Both the position numbers and the translations under genes were made by a program. 64,000 bases of DNA, taken from the NCBI GenBank assembly GCA_034440615.1, contig JAOTOM010004956.1, forward strand, positions 328,501 through 392,500, written 5' to 3'. The notes under the pieces were generated by a model, which saw nothing but the letters and a program-made list of their open reading frames with translations, made no database searches and was not told the DNA's origin. Of the stretch, positions 11,497 to 27,264 are shown one piece after another (positions within the stretch are counted from its first letter, which is position 1; each line of letters starts with the position of its first letter). This DNA is from Ashinkailepas kermadecensis. Taxonomy: Eukaryota > Arthropoda > Thecostraca > Neolepadidae.

Positions 11497-11760
11497 GTGG
11501 GGATGGTCAAGTGGTTAAGGTGTTAAGCTCTGGATGCCAAGGTTCCAGGTTCAACACTCACACAGCTCAGGACATTTCCCAATCCTGTGGCCCACTGGCA
11601 AAACAGTGAGCAGTCATGAAATCTAGACAAACATTGTTAGCTCTGCCATTAACATTAACAGCATCACAAGGAACTTCCAGCCTTGATAGAAGGTTGAAGG
11701 TTACAGACATGTCTGGCTGCAAATAGGTAATCTTTACCTTTCGGCCGACATATACTGCCA
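11497..11760 (+). repeat. Old tRNA-derived SINE
   Basis: The head reads TGGTCAAGTGGTTAAGGTG, like a tRNA A box and D arm, with GGTTCAACACT, like a B box, about 35 bp further on. A body of about 200 bp with no tRNA similarity follows. That arrangement is a SINE, not a tRNA gene: there is no acceptor-stem pairing. The 3' part (from about 11731) is shared with the inverted repeat that follows. The copy is CpG-poor and probably old. Confidence 0.6.
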
Positions 11761-12030
11761 AGGTTAGTGATTTGTAAAGAGGTGTACAGTGATGTCACAG
11801 GAGTCAAGGAAGTGATGTCACAGGAGTCGGGTGTCGATGACGGGCACTAACATAACCTAACCTAAATTAACCTAACCTAACCCAACCTAACCTAACCCAA
11901 CCTAAGCTAACCTAACCTAGCACATCGACACCCAACTCCTGTGACGTCACTTCCCTGACTCCTGTGACGTCACTGTACACCTCTTTACAAATCACTAACC
12001 TTGGCAGTATGTGTTGGCCGAAAGGTAAAG
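11731..12030. repeat. Inverted repeat around a telomere-like core
   Basis: A left arm at 11731-11838 and a right arm at 11923-12030 are reverse complements over about 108 bp, separated by an 84-bp spacer made mostly of CCTAA units. The arms include TTACCTTTCGGCC, 'CTGCCAAGGTTAGTG' and two direct copies of a CRE-like site. In the right arm these sites are TGACGTCA; in the left arm both are TGATGTCA, the change expected from CpG decay. The whole could fold into a long hairpin. Confidence 0.88.
11850..11920. repeat. Interstitial (CCTAA)n, TTAGG-type telomere motif
   Basis: About thirteen imperfect units of AACCT/CCTAA, with variants CCCAA and AATTA. Its reverse complement TTAGG is the telomere repeat of most arthropods. 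Here it is internal and forms the spacer of the inverted repeat, so it is either a captured telomere repeat or a simple repeat of the same sequence. Confidence 0.85.
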
Positions 12031-12198
12031 AAAGCCTGCAAACATTCCTGGTCAGGAATAAATATGGAATTAAGCCAAAAACATAGGTTTTCTATGTCAG
12101 AGTATTGAATTGAGTGCATGAAGTGTTGAATTTCTCTCTTTATCATGCCTGTGACACACCAGGTCCAGGTAATTATATGCAATGGGCTATATTTATAC

Positions 12199-12340
12199 AG
12201 TGAAGATTATGATCATGTATTTCTTTGCCAACTGAAAAGTAATCATTTGCAGAGAAAATGAGTCGTCACATCATCTTTTTCATGTTAAAATACACTATAT
12301 TATAAAAAATACAAAGAATCAAATTTTACATTGATCTCCA
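12199..12340 (+). repeat. Dispersed repeat, copy 1 (also 52508-52640)
   Basis: GTGAAGATTATGAT, TATTTCTTTGCCAA, TAATCATTTGCAGAGAAAA and 'AAGAATCAAA' occur in the same order and spacing at 52508-52640. The family is unknown. The second copy lies at the 3' end of the CR1 LINE, so both may be parts of an element that CR1 joined, or CR1-adjacent sequence. Confidence 0.7.
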
Positions 12341-13389
12341 ATAATACCATTTGTTACACATCATCAATGCAGCCACATGTTGAAAATTTGGTAAATTTTT
12401 ACTTGAGGCCTGATATGGCATTTCAAGAAGAAATATGCTAGCATGGTTGAACTTGCATTTCTGGACCAATTGGAGAAAAAAAAATCGAGAAAAATGTTTC
12501 TGAATGTAGTCAATATGATGTGACCATTCAATTATGTTGCAAATGCATGCTTTTCAGTTTGTGGCAAGCTAATGAGTCATTCCTTGTCAATGCTAGATAA
12601 AATTATCAGCAGGATTTTTCATAGTTAAATCTGGTAGTATTCCATATACCTAAGGAGATGGTCCTGGTTGTGCATAATCAGTGTCCTCATCACTGGAGTC
12701 CTTTGTTGGTATGGCAGTTAAAGCTTTAACAGTTAGGCTTCAATAATTTCAATAAAATCTGACTTCAAGTAAAAAAGAATACTTAAAATTCTGGAGGATT
12801 TTGCTGAATTTGATTCCATGCACATATAGCTAATATATAGTCTGATCCACATTTCCTATGCATGTGGCAGGGCTTTCTTTGAGTATTTTGCCTCCCCTCA
12901 GCCCACTGAACATAGCAAAAACTTGGTTTTATGCAAAAGTCAGTATGGAAATCTTGCTTTAAAAGTTATGGCTGTGATTATCAGTATGTTGTTCTGAAGC
13001 TTGACAGTGAGCTATGCTGAAATTTTCCACACAAGCTGAAAATGTGAGGCATGGATGGTCTACTGTGAAAAATGATTCTTGCTCCTGCCAATTTCTGTTG
13101 TCAATTACACATTGCCCACCCACTGAAAATTGTTTGTGCAGTTACTGTGGTGGATGAATATTCTGATTGAATTTCCCATTGTCTTGTTGCAGCAGGTATG
13201 CCAACTGAATTTTGGCACAGTATCTTGCTGAATTAGATATGCCCACTGAATTTCCACACAATGGCTCACTATGGTGGATATGTCTGCTGCAATATGTACA
13301 TGTTCCAATCTGGTGCGTAAGTATTAGATCAACCATTCAGAATTGCAGAACAAGGGATCTATGAACCAGGCTTCTTGAAGCTTATCTAG

Positions 13390-13530
13390 TAGCTTTGCAG
13401 TGTTGGTGCATTCAGTCAACATTGTACAATTGAACTGAAATTCACTGTAGAGTTGTTGGGCCAGTGTTCATGCAACAAGCTTCCCTTACTATAAGACCTT
13501 GAATCCTGATCTATACTGTTACCCAAGCAT
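13390..13530 (+). repeat. Dispersed repeat tail, CpG-decayed copy
   Basis: Contains TTGGGCCAGTGTTCATGCAA, which matches the copy at 24870-24900 except that CG is TG at two sites. Further matches follow (ACAAGCT...ATA.GACC.TG). A related piece occurs at 18025-18095. It is part of a non-coding repeat family, probably SINE-like. Confidence 0.55.
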
Positions 13531-13679
13531 GAATTTGGACAAAATGTATGCTTACAGAAATAATAATATTCACCATGTAAAATCACAATCTTGAGGGTTG
13601 ACAAAGACGAAATGATCCCTGAGTTGTCACCATTACTTTTTGATTTTGATTTGGCTATGACTCTAAAGAGCATTGCTGT

Positions 13680-13737
13680 TATTGTGGTGCATGTTCCAAC
13701 ATCAGTTATTGTGGTGCAAGATCCAACATCAGTAGGT
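13680..13737 (+). repeat. 27-bp tandem duplication
   Basis: Two units beginning ATTGTGGTGCA and ending CCAACATCAGTT follow one another directly, with a few differences. Small local duplication in the CpG-poor domain. Confidence 0.8.
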
Positions 13738-15245
13738 TCAAGGTGATGAAACATTGGTAGGTCAGGTTAGGTTTTGTTAGCTTTTTATTTGGTGATTTTC
13801 AACTACTCTTCATTGCATATCACCCCACCAAAATGCCATATTCCACCCCATATTTTGTTCCATATTTTGTTGGGAAAGAGGTAATAACAGGTATCTGCAT
13901 TGTTAAGTGTTTTTTTTTGTTCTTGAATGCTGTTTGAATGAATTTGATGTTCTTTTCTTGGTGAACTGACTACTTATTGAGGTATAAGTACTTCAACTTG
14001 GACTGCTAATATCTTGAAAAGTTGTCATTTTTGAAAGAAATGAAATATAGTTTATATACAAAATGCATTCAAATCACATGACAAAGCACCATAAATGGAA
14101 TATTTTTAACCAAAAGTTTGCCTGGGTGCTTCTTCTTGTTGTTTACAAAAACTCATTGTGGGCATATGCGTATATAATAAGCTCTGCATGATCAATGTTG
14201 GGCTGGGGGCCATATGTGCAGCACCTGAGGTATGGGGAGTGGCACAGGTGTTGATTTATGAAAATTATTATTATTATTATTTACATTTTTGGTGAGGGGT
14301 GGGAGGAAACGTGCAGACCCAAGTTGATGGGGGGGGGGGGTGGCACACTCTATAGGGTCCTGTGTTAAAACTTGAATTTTTGTTGTTGGGGGGGGGGAAG
14401 CAAAGCCAACATTGAGAGGGCACTTGTCCCCTCAAAAGTATATAAAACAACATCCCTGTGGAGTGTTATCTGTGGATTGAGGGTATTGCTAGGTAATCTT
14501 ATGTTATGTTGTTCTATTGTTTGATCATCCTGTTATGTTGCATTGCTTGGAGGAGGGTTAGAATAATGGGATGTTTGTTGATATTATGTGTCATCCTCTC
14601 CAGAAAGTTATCCTCATTATTCTCATGTGGAGATCAAATGCTGCTGTTTAGCAATGAACTGCTGTGTGATGAAGTGCTCAAGATTCACTGAAAAGTGCAA
14701 ACTAATATTATGATGTCACAGGTTTGAAGAGAAGTATCCTGTCCATATTTTGTTCTCCAAAATTTTGTTCTCCACATCCCATATTTGAAAATATGATTCC
14801 AACCCTGGCTATGAGTGCAGCATGTAGCTGCTTGTTATGCATAGTTACATTGTATTCAGTGCTCCCAGAACCCCTGATGCCATATGGGGTAATAAAGGAT
14901 TGATGATCTATGATGATGTCTCGTGATTTTGGATGACCTCAAATGCTGTTGAAAATGCTAAAACATTGTTAGGATTATCAATATCAAATCAAAGATAACC
15001 ATGAATTCAAGAATTTGTTGTCCATAAACTCAGCATATTGTCATAAGCATGCTGACAAGAGCAGCTTAGGTGTTCTTCAGACCATGACCTGACCTGAAAT
15101 CACAGCATGAAGTAATTCGGGAAAAATATACTTAGCTAGCTTAACTTTAGGCTCCAAAGTGTCCAGGTGTCCAGTTTTACACCAAGCAGCATGAAAGGCT
15201 GCTATTAGTGTCCATGTATAAAATAACCTTTCCAGTCATCATTCC

Positions 15246-15832
15246 CTTAGAACAAAATAAAAATAAACGATCCTTCTCCAACTGATAGGTACGTTGTCTG
15301 TATAACTTGGTTACTTTTCTGTTCTTCCACCCAGAAAGCAGAAGAAAATTTCGAAAATATATTCTGCCTTGATTTCATGCTAGTTTCTTCATTGTGGTAC
15401 ATGGCCTCGTTCACTTCAGTTTGACATATTGGCCACAGTTTTTCAGCAGCTGTGCCTGCGCGATGTGAAGAAATCACGAAAACAAATACAAGTTTATGTC
15501 TTTAATTAATTTGTAAGACTACATGAATGCAAATTATCCAAACCAGTGATTGTGACTGTGCCAACAAGTGTGAACAACTATGCACGGTAAAGTGTGATGG
15601 GATTTGGGCGCTGTATGACCATCGCAGTCGATGCGCCCCTAAGCCCAAATAACCAACCGACGGTATCAGGAGCCTAGGTAACCATGAGTAAAACCAGACG
15701 TCTCTACAGGTTGTCATCGCCCACCTGACCACCGCCTGAGTAACAGCTTCACCATCACGTCTTTGCAGGTTGTTATCACCCACCTGACCACTGACTGATC
15801 AACACCTGCACAAACACAACCGTGGGCGCAAG
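15246..15832 (+). promoter_or_regulatory. 5' flank of HMCES with short repeats
   Basis: CpG density returns to normal here, as expected for a promoter next to a methylated region, but I see no definite TATA box or initiator. The stretch 15570-15657 ends in 'GCGCCCCTAAGCCCAAATA' and then ACCAACC, a SINE-like tail also found at 16700-16780. A duplication of about 60 bp (ACGTCTCTACAGGTTGT... and ACGTCTTTGCAGGTTGT...) covers 15690-15800; both copies look like 3' splice sites. The transcription start cannot be placed. Confidence 0.35.
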
Positions 15833-21659
<5,827 letters not shown>

Positions 21660-21838
21660 ACCTCTGTCGTGCGGGAGTCGGACGCCAGTGCGATGTGTGT
21701 GGGACTCACTGCTTGCTTGAAATCACTGCAGACCTATCTGGATTTCCAGGTGCCCTGCGTGTGGTTAGTTGTACCTGTTCGTAAGTGCTGGAGTCGTTGA
21801 TCGTAGGGTGATACTTGAACCAAGGAAGGTCGTTGATC

Positions 21839-22000
21839 AGGGGACGAGTGGTCTAGGGGTAAGATGCTCGTCTCGCAATCGAAAGATTGTGGGGTCGAAT
21901 CTCACCTGTCGCCACTCTTCGCCCGCGACCAATCGGCGTGAGAGATTGGCGACGCTATATGACTCAACGGTCGACGTGTCGTAAAACCAATAACCAACCA
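21839..22000 (+). repeat. tRNA-derived SINE, copy 1, with 13-bp target duplication
   Basis: A 162-bp element starting GGGGACGAGTGGTCTAGGGG (A-box region), with a B box GGGTCGAATC about 50 bp on, a short unrelated body (CGACCAATCGGCGTGAGAGA) and a tail AACCAATAACCAACC. A perfect 13-bp duplication AAGGTCGTTGATC flanks it (21826-21838 and 22000-22012), showing recent retroposition. It lies about 180 bp after the HMCES stop codon, possibly in the 3' UTR. Confidence 0.92.
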
Positions 22001-22514
22001 AGGTCGTTGATCCTTTAAACAGTAGGGTGGAGGCGGTATGGAATGGCTTGAGCCAAGATATCGCTGCTATTCGTATGTCACGATGTGTGCAGTCGTATTC
22101 CTTTTGTCAGTATCTGATGTTAACATAGGACAGCTTGGTCACGTCACTGGCGACTGTCGTGAAGTTGTTCGGCGTGGAGTCACACGCAGCTACTCGTGTG
22201 GCGCGACTATGGTGTGGTCTAGGAGTAGTAAGTAACCGATTGTTTTCCGTCAAAATGTGTTTTTTTTTGCTAAGCATTCAGCAATTTTGCATCTTCACTT
22301 GTGTAGCCGTCTTCCTCTTCTCGTCGGGAAGAGCAGGAGCTGTAATAGAGGTTGGTCAGCTTCTCGAGTCCCTTCTCAGGAAGAGGTATGCTTGTCGCAT
22401 TCTATAATGAAGCAACTATTTATTTTTAATGCAGTGTAGCTTACGAAACTGTGCGCACTTGTAGTGTGTCGCTTATTGCTGGTGGTACAGGTGATGACTG
22501 CGTAAGCCATAGGA

Positions 22515-22678
22515 ATGGGGACGAGTGGTCTAGGGGTAAGATGCTCGTCTCACAATCGAAAGGTTGTGGGTTCGAGTCTCACCTGTCGCTACTCTTCGCA
22601 CGCGACCAATCGGCGTGAGAGATTGGCGACGCTACATGACCCAAGGGGCGACGTGTCGTAAAACCAATAACCAACCAA
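22515..22678 (+). repeat. tRNA-derived SINE, copy 2
   Basis: Over 90% identical by eye to the copy at 21839-22000, with a better B box (GGGTTCGAGTC) and the same AACCAATAACCAACC tail. A duplication CCATAGGA flanks it (22507-22514 and 22679-22686). The two insertions have different target sites, so they are independent events and not a segmental duplication. Confidence 0.92.
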
Positions 22679-22686
22679 CCATAGGA

Positions 22687-23170
22687 TGATTTTGCTTTTT
22701 TAATTCGTTAGTTTTGGCGTCACCGTTGCTGAGCACAAAGCAGGAGTCAATTTGGTCTACCATGGTGGTATGTCACGTTGTGATACACACAATACACATG
22801 ACCACAGAAGTTCGTGTACATGTATGTTTGATCAGATGTCATGTTCGAACTGGTTGCTAATCAGTATGCCAAGCATGCTATCTACAGTTCGTTGAAAGAG
22901 CTGTGGATTATCAAACGACGACGCATGATTTGAAAGCTAAGCATGCGCTGGCTGTGAAGGTGCGATTTGATACACTGCGACACCTGGTTCGCCGCGAAAT
23001 GCCATCTTGGCGCGATCGATGTCACTAACCTAGGTTGACCTTGAGATCAGCAGTGAGACTGCTTCGTGTGAGAACACTTCAACACGTGGAATGTCAGAAA
23101 ACGTTAGCTCTACTAAAAGAAGCAAAAATTACGATTTCACCAGAAATTGAGCAATCAGCCGTTGGGCAAT
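22687..23170. other. No gene seen
   Basis: Intergenic sequence with normal CpG content and no recognised frame, motif or repeat. Confidence 0.4.
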
Positions 23171-23440
23171 GACGTCCCAGTGAACATGCCGAGCTCGGGC
23201 CTGCGACGTCCCGCAGCTGGACCGATCGGCGGCTGGCCGGGCGGGGAGGCCGCTCGTGCCGACGGCCAGTCCAGCTTGGCCACAAGTTTTGCCAACATTG
23301 CCATCACATCCGGTCGAGCGCTTCCCGCCGTCGATCCGCTGGTCGGACCGACGCTGCCTTCCCGCCGTCCAGCCGAGATGTTCTCGACGTTGACCCGTAC
23401 CAATGGTCACTGCTGACTGCCGCCAGAGCCAAGGCCACAC
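23171..23440 (+). repeat. GC-rich repeat starting CCCAGTGAACATG
   Basis: It begins GTCCCAGTGAACATGCCGAG and continues with GATCGGCGGCTGG-like phrases. The stretch at 25035-25400 begins CCCAGTGAACATGTCGAC and is built of the same kind of CGATGTCGGCTGGG phrases, ending TTACTGGGACGG. The ends CCAGTGA and TTACTGG suggest a non-autonomous DNA element. The apparent frames on both strands (80-100 codons) are not trusted. Confidence 0.5.
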
Positions 23441-23473
23441 TCCGACCCATTGGTAATGCTAGAGGAATGGGAA

Positions 23474-23947
23474 CAGTGATACATTATTCGTTAAATAGGG
23501 TGGAATATGCCACTTGTACACTGAGTCGACATCCTTCCCAAATAATTATCGACATTGTGCTTCTTGGTGCGTGCTTGTGAAATCATCATGCCTCGCTTTT
23601 AACTAGCCCGTTTATATGTATGATGCCTACGCTAATCATAACGAATTCGGAATCGTGATACGAATATTCCGTAGTGCAATTACAGGTAAAGGGGTTGCCT
23701 ATGATGTGCTATGTTATACAATACCAGCTTATAGCATAGGTATTTGCATCGGTAGCATTGATATCGATATCTCCAAATTTTTACCTCTCAAAACACGCAA
23801 AATGGATAGTTATATGGTACTATGTAATTGTCCCAAAACTGGGTTTTAAGGACCTAAAAAACAGCATTATTTCCATAGCGATTTCGGCATCCCACTGTAC
23901 TCGTTTCGACATCTCACACCTAACGAGAAGTCATTATTTTAACACTG
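23474..23947 (-). mobile_element. hAT-type MITE, copy 2 (family of 7027-7509)
   Basis: A 474-bp element with ends CAGTGATA and TTAACACTG, in the opposite orientation to copy 1, and alignable over its whole length (for example TCTCGTTAGGTGTGAGAT, TGGAAATAATG, CACGCACCAAGAAGCAC). A perfect 8-bp duplication AATGGGAA lies at 23466-23473 and 23948-23955. Non-coding. Confidence 0.92.
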
Positions 23948-24618
23948 AATGGGAATGGTCACTCATTGGGAGCAGCATGACCAGGACCAGTCAATCTCAG
24001 TGAGGACCTTTCCCCATTGCCGTAGCATTACTGGGTGGACGGGATGGAGCCCGGTTGGCTCGGGCCATGGCCCTGCAGTCGTCGACATGGGTGCGGCATT
24101 CTCACTCACAATTCTTCAGACTAGGCTCTGGTAGGGATGCACCATTGTTCATCCGCAGCGGCCTTCCGCTGATGAAAAGTGAAAAGTGTTCTCTACTTTT
24201 ATAGGAGGGACACTGGGTCATAATGTCCAAGTAAGTGCAAAGCGGCTGTGGAAATAGCATGGAGCCCTGCGGAGGTTTTCGACGATATGTGGCATCTGAT
24301 GGTATTTTGCGCCTTGGATGATGGACATTATGATGCACTCCAGTGTCCTTGATAGTTGAACATTACCTCACCATCAGCTCAGATGGTGAAGTAATATGGA
24401 TCGTGGTGTTGCACTGAAATAAATTATTTTAAGATGACCTGATTGCTACTCAACTGCTGGCCGTTCCTACGCCCCACCTGCAGTTGGGGAGGTGGAAACA
24501 CGCGGGGCACAAACGACTGTTACCAGAGGCGCACACAGACAAAATGGAGGGTGGGGGATTCCCCTAGTGTTTGCCTGTGCTTCCTTGCAATGCAATAGCT
24601 TGACTGGCGATGAGCATT

Positions 24619-24662
24619 GGTAAGTGGTAGGCTGGCCTGCACTGGCCAGCCTACCACTTACC
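24619..24662. repeat. Perfect 19-bp hairpin
   Basis: GGTAAGTGGTAGGCTGGCC, a 6-nt loop TGCACT, then its exact reverse complement. The loop-plus-arm phrase TGGCCTGCACTGG is repeated directly after (24661-24673). It precedes the repeat at 24690-24950. Confidence 0.95.
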
Positions 24663-24689
24663 TGGCCTGCACTGGTCTCTCCTGTCCTG

Positions 24690-24950
24690 GCAACACAGGG
24701 TTCGAGTCGTTGCACGCGCTCGCTAGCCCCCGGCTGGAAGGGTCAGTTGGCAGCTGGCCCGATAAGGCCGGGGACGAGCTACCGGGCGGCCGTGTCGGTG
24801 CCGATTGACGGCACGTTAAACTTTCGGTCAAAATTATGTCGTGGAACTGGAATCCATGGATCGGGTGGTCGGGCCAGGGTTCACGCAACAAGCTCTGCTT
24901 AGCAATAGAACCCTGGTTCATATAGCCACCCCAGCAAGAACTAGGATTAA
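24690..24950 (+). repeat. SINE-like dispersed repeat, CpG-rich copy
   Basis: A B-box-like GGGTTCGAGTC at 24699 is followed by a body including CCGATAAGGCCGGGGACGAG, GACGGCACGTTAAACTTTCGG and TCGGGCCAGGGTTCACGCAAC, and an end with a T-run near 24955. Fragments at 13390 and 18020 match parts of it. A tRNA-derived SINE is the best guess. Confidence 0.6.
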
Positions 24951-25034
24951 ATGTTTTTTTTTTAAATTAAGTCGCCGGCTGACGCTTCTGCGTTTGTTAT
25001 GATTCCTGTCAGTTGCAGGATCTATCAGTGGCTA

Positions 25035-25400
25035 ATCCCAGTGAACATGTCGACAGCGGCCCGATGTCGGCTGGGAAGTGGAATGTTCGTCATGCCGAGA
25101 TGCAGCCTGCACACAGCCTATATGTAGCCAGCGTGGGGTTGATGTCGGGAAGATGTCGGGCTGCTGTTGGGACGCCAGTCCGCTGCCAGCTGGAGAGTGA
25201 AATGTTGGACAACGGCCAGACGTTGGCTGGCCTCTATTGATATGCCGAACTCAGCCCGACATATGTCAATATTCCAGGTCAGTATACCGATACCGGTCAG
25301 TGAGCGGCCCGATGTCGGCGTGCCGCTTTGGAGATGCCGAGTTCGTCCCGACACATGCTAACGGCGGGCGGACATCGGCGGCATGCTTACTGGGACGGGA
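25035..25400 (+). repeat. GC-rich repeat with 'CGATGTCGGC' phrases
   Basis: Several imperfect internal copies of GCCCGATGTCGGC and GCCGAGWT. The outer ends are CCCAGTGAACATG and GCTTACTGGGACGG (roughly inverted). Same family as 23171-23440. No coding evidence. Confidence 0.5.
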
Positions 25401-25619
25401 CGGATATGGTGGGCAAAGTCGGGATCACGCAGCAGTAGAATATGGTACAGAATGCGGTGGTGGAGAAGCCTTCCTTACCGAATCATTAGGTTCCAGTTCG
25501 ATATTTAACTATGTGCTGTAGATATCCGCCGAGAGAGATTCCAGTAATTTTTATGCGGGCACTTGTTCCAAGGTGTTTCTCATTGCTCCAGAGGAGCACC
25601 AATTCCCCGAAGAGGCGCC

Positions 25620-26010
25620 ATTGATATTGATTTTAGGAAAACAAATCAGTTCCAGGCGGGGGCGAGGCACACCCCGACCCCGCCTGGGACTGGAATAAAG
25701 ACAGGATTCGTCCCTGTTGAGACGAATCCGGGAATCGTCATGTGGGGAGCTTGTTCAGAGGGCATTTTTTCGGCTGAAAAAATACCCTCGGCTGAAAATC
25801 CATTCAGCGGGGAAAGGAGTGCACTCAAGCACACTGAATGGGCGCCCTTTCCTTAAAAGGAGGCTCCCAATCCCCTCCGAAGGGCGCCTCTGGCTGAAAA
25901 GTCCGTTGAGCGAGGTGTGATGGGGAGGGGAGGGTGCACTCGAGCCTTTCCGAAGGACCGCCTTTTTCCGACCGGAAATGTGCCACCTCCTAAGGGCGCG
26001 CATGCTCCCA
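25620..26010 (+). repeat. Transposon fragments, 'GGCTGAAAA' type
   Basis: Includes CCAGGCGGGGGCGAGGCACA with an inverted partner GACCCCGCCTGG around it, and repeated phrases such as TCGGCTGAAAA, GGCGCCCTTTCC and GAATGGGCGCC. The same phrases occur in PRKRIP1 intron 1 at 59625-59750 (AGCGGAAAGGGCGTCCATTC, TTCAGCCAAAGGCTGAAAT). Short frames here are not real genes. Confidence 0.55.
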
Positions 26011-26087
26011 CACTGAAAACTATCGAACACAAGTATTTTGTGTTAACACTGCCAAAAACACAAGGTACATGTGTTAACACACAAATC

Positions 26088-26541
26088 TTGTGTACCCTGC
26101 AAGCTGCAAGTTTGTCCACCTTTAGTGTGTCGAAAAGCACACTGTGATCGTGCTTTGAAACACAGAAATGGCGTGTTAACACATCCATGAAGCACATGAA
26201 TTCTGTGTTTACACATATGGAAAACACATCGACTGTGTGTTACACACCGGAAATACACACATATAGTGTGCTGATAACACAATATTAGTGTGTAAAATGC
26301 GGCCCATTTCATTATTTTACACACGATTCTTGTGCTTGTACAATGCGCTAACACGACGAAGGTGTGTTATTACTATGTACAACACGCCGTCGGCGTGTTT
26401 TCGCCTTGTGTAAACACAAAACTTACGTGCTTTGTGAATGTGTTAACACTATATTTTGGTGTTTGAAAGCACACTCGCATTGTGTTTTCTGACACACTCT
26501 CAGGATAGTCAAAATATGCAGCTTGCAGGGTACACAAGCTT
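26088..26541. mobile_element. MITE-like element built of GTGT/ACAC hairpins
   Basis: Outer inverted repeats: TTGTGTACCCTGCAAGCTGC at the left, and its complement GCAGCTTGCAGGGTACACAA at the right. Between them are a dozen or so small imperfect palindromes of the form AACAC-N(7-15)-GTGTT, for example AACACGCCGTCGGCGTGTT and AACACGACGAAGGTGTGTT. Similar palindromes continue just outside on the left (26030-26087), so the element may be larger. No coding capacity. I do not recognise the family. Confidence 0.75.
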
Positions 26542-26555
26542 TGTGTGAGCACATG

Positions 26556-27264
26556 ATCGTTGTTTTTTTTAATGCTACCACAAAATGCTTGTCTTCAATT
26601 ACCTTCGACTAACTTTGGATTGTTCCGCATGACAAATAAAAATAAATACAAATATGAACGACTTGAGATGTTCATAAATGGACCACCTCGAAATCGCCCA
26701 TTGCAAATATTGTCAATCTCAAGTTGTTCATATTTGAACTGATTTGTAATCCACCAACGAACACAATCTAAAACCAATAAAGAACAATCCAAAACATGTG
26801 GTCACATCTTCAGAAGCATCAAACATTTTTAGCACATGTCGTATACACTCTGTTGGTGACCGTGACCAGACCTTGTGTCCTGCAGCCTCGTAACCAGTGG
26901 ATCCTGTCCGACTATTTCATTGATCAGATGCATCATGAGAACCATAGCATAGAATGCCATCAGCAATACAAAACATGTATTTTTCACATTTCTCACAAAA
27001 GACACGACAGCATAGCACGCGTATGCGTACCCTGGATAGCACACAGACAGTGTGTGCATACATTTCCAAAACGCTGAGTTATCAAATCCCATGCCGGCAC
27101 CGACGATGCGGGAGGAACAACACTATACTGTTTTATAATTTACGAAACTAAACACGAAATGAATGGAAACATACCATACTTCATGGTCAAAACAAACTTC
27201 GTGGTCCGTGGCACAGATGCGCCTCAAATGGCCCTTGATCGCATTTCCTTCACGGCGCCGGACA
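26556..27264. other. No clear gene; weak minus-strand frames
   Basis: A minus-strand frame (26829-27092) contains a hydrophobic run, and a possible exon near 27185-27245 ends at a GTATGT donor, but neither joins convincingly to anything. An inverted repeat around 26665-26735 (CAACTTGAGAT and TACAAATATGAAC-type arms) may be another small hairpin. Confidence 0.3.

Larger units (their letters stand above)
11190..15245. other. CpG-depleted domain, no exon recognised
   Basis: CpG dinucleotides are almost absent while TpG and CpA are abundant; 12601-13320 holds a single CpG in 720 bp. The flanks on both sides have ordinary CpG density. Such depletion is the footprint of germline cytosine methylation, which in many invertebrates covers transcribed gene bodies. 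The domain may therefore be the intron of an unrecognised gene. A weakly supported 84-codon open frame follows a possible acceptor (TTTGATTTCAG) at about 11220, but its product is unknown. Old repeats inside are listed separately. Confidence 0.6.

Noticed and set aside
21840..21912. A functional tRNA gene
   Set aside because: A and B boxes are present but the acceptor stem does not pair, and the unit continues into a SINE body with a tail and target duplication. The same holds for 22517 and 11497.
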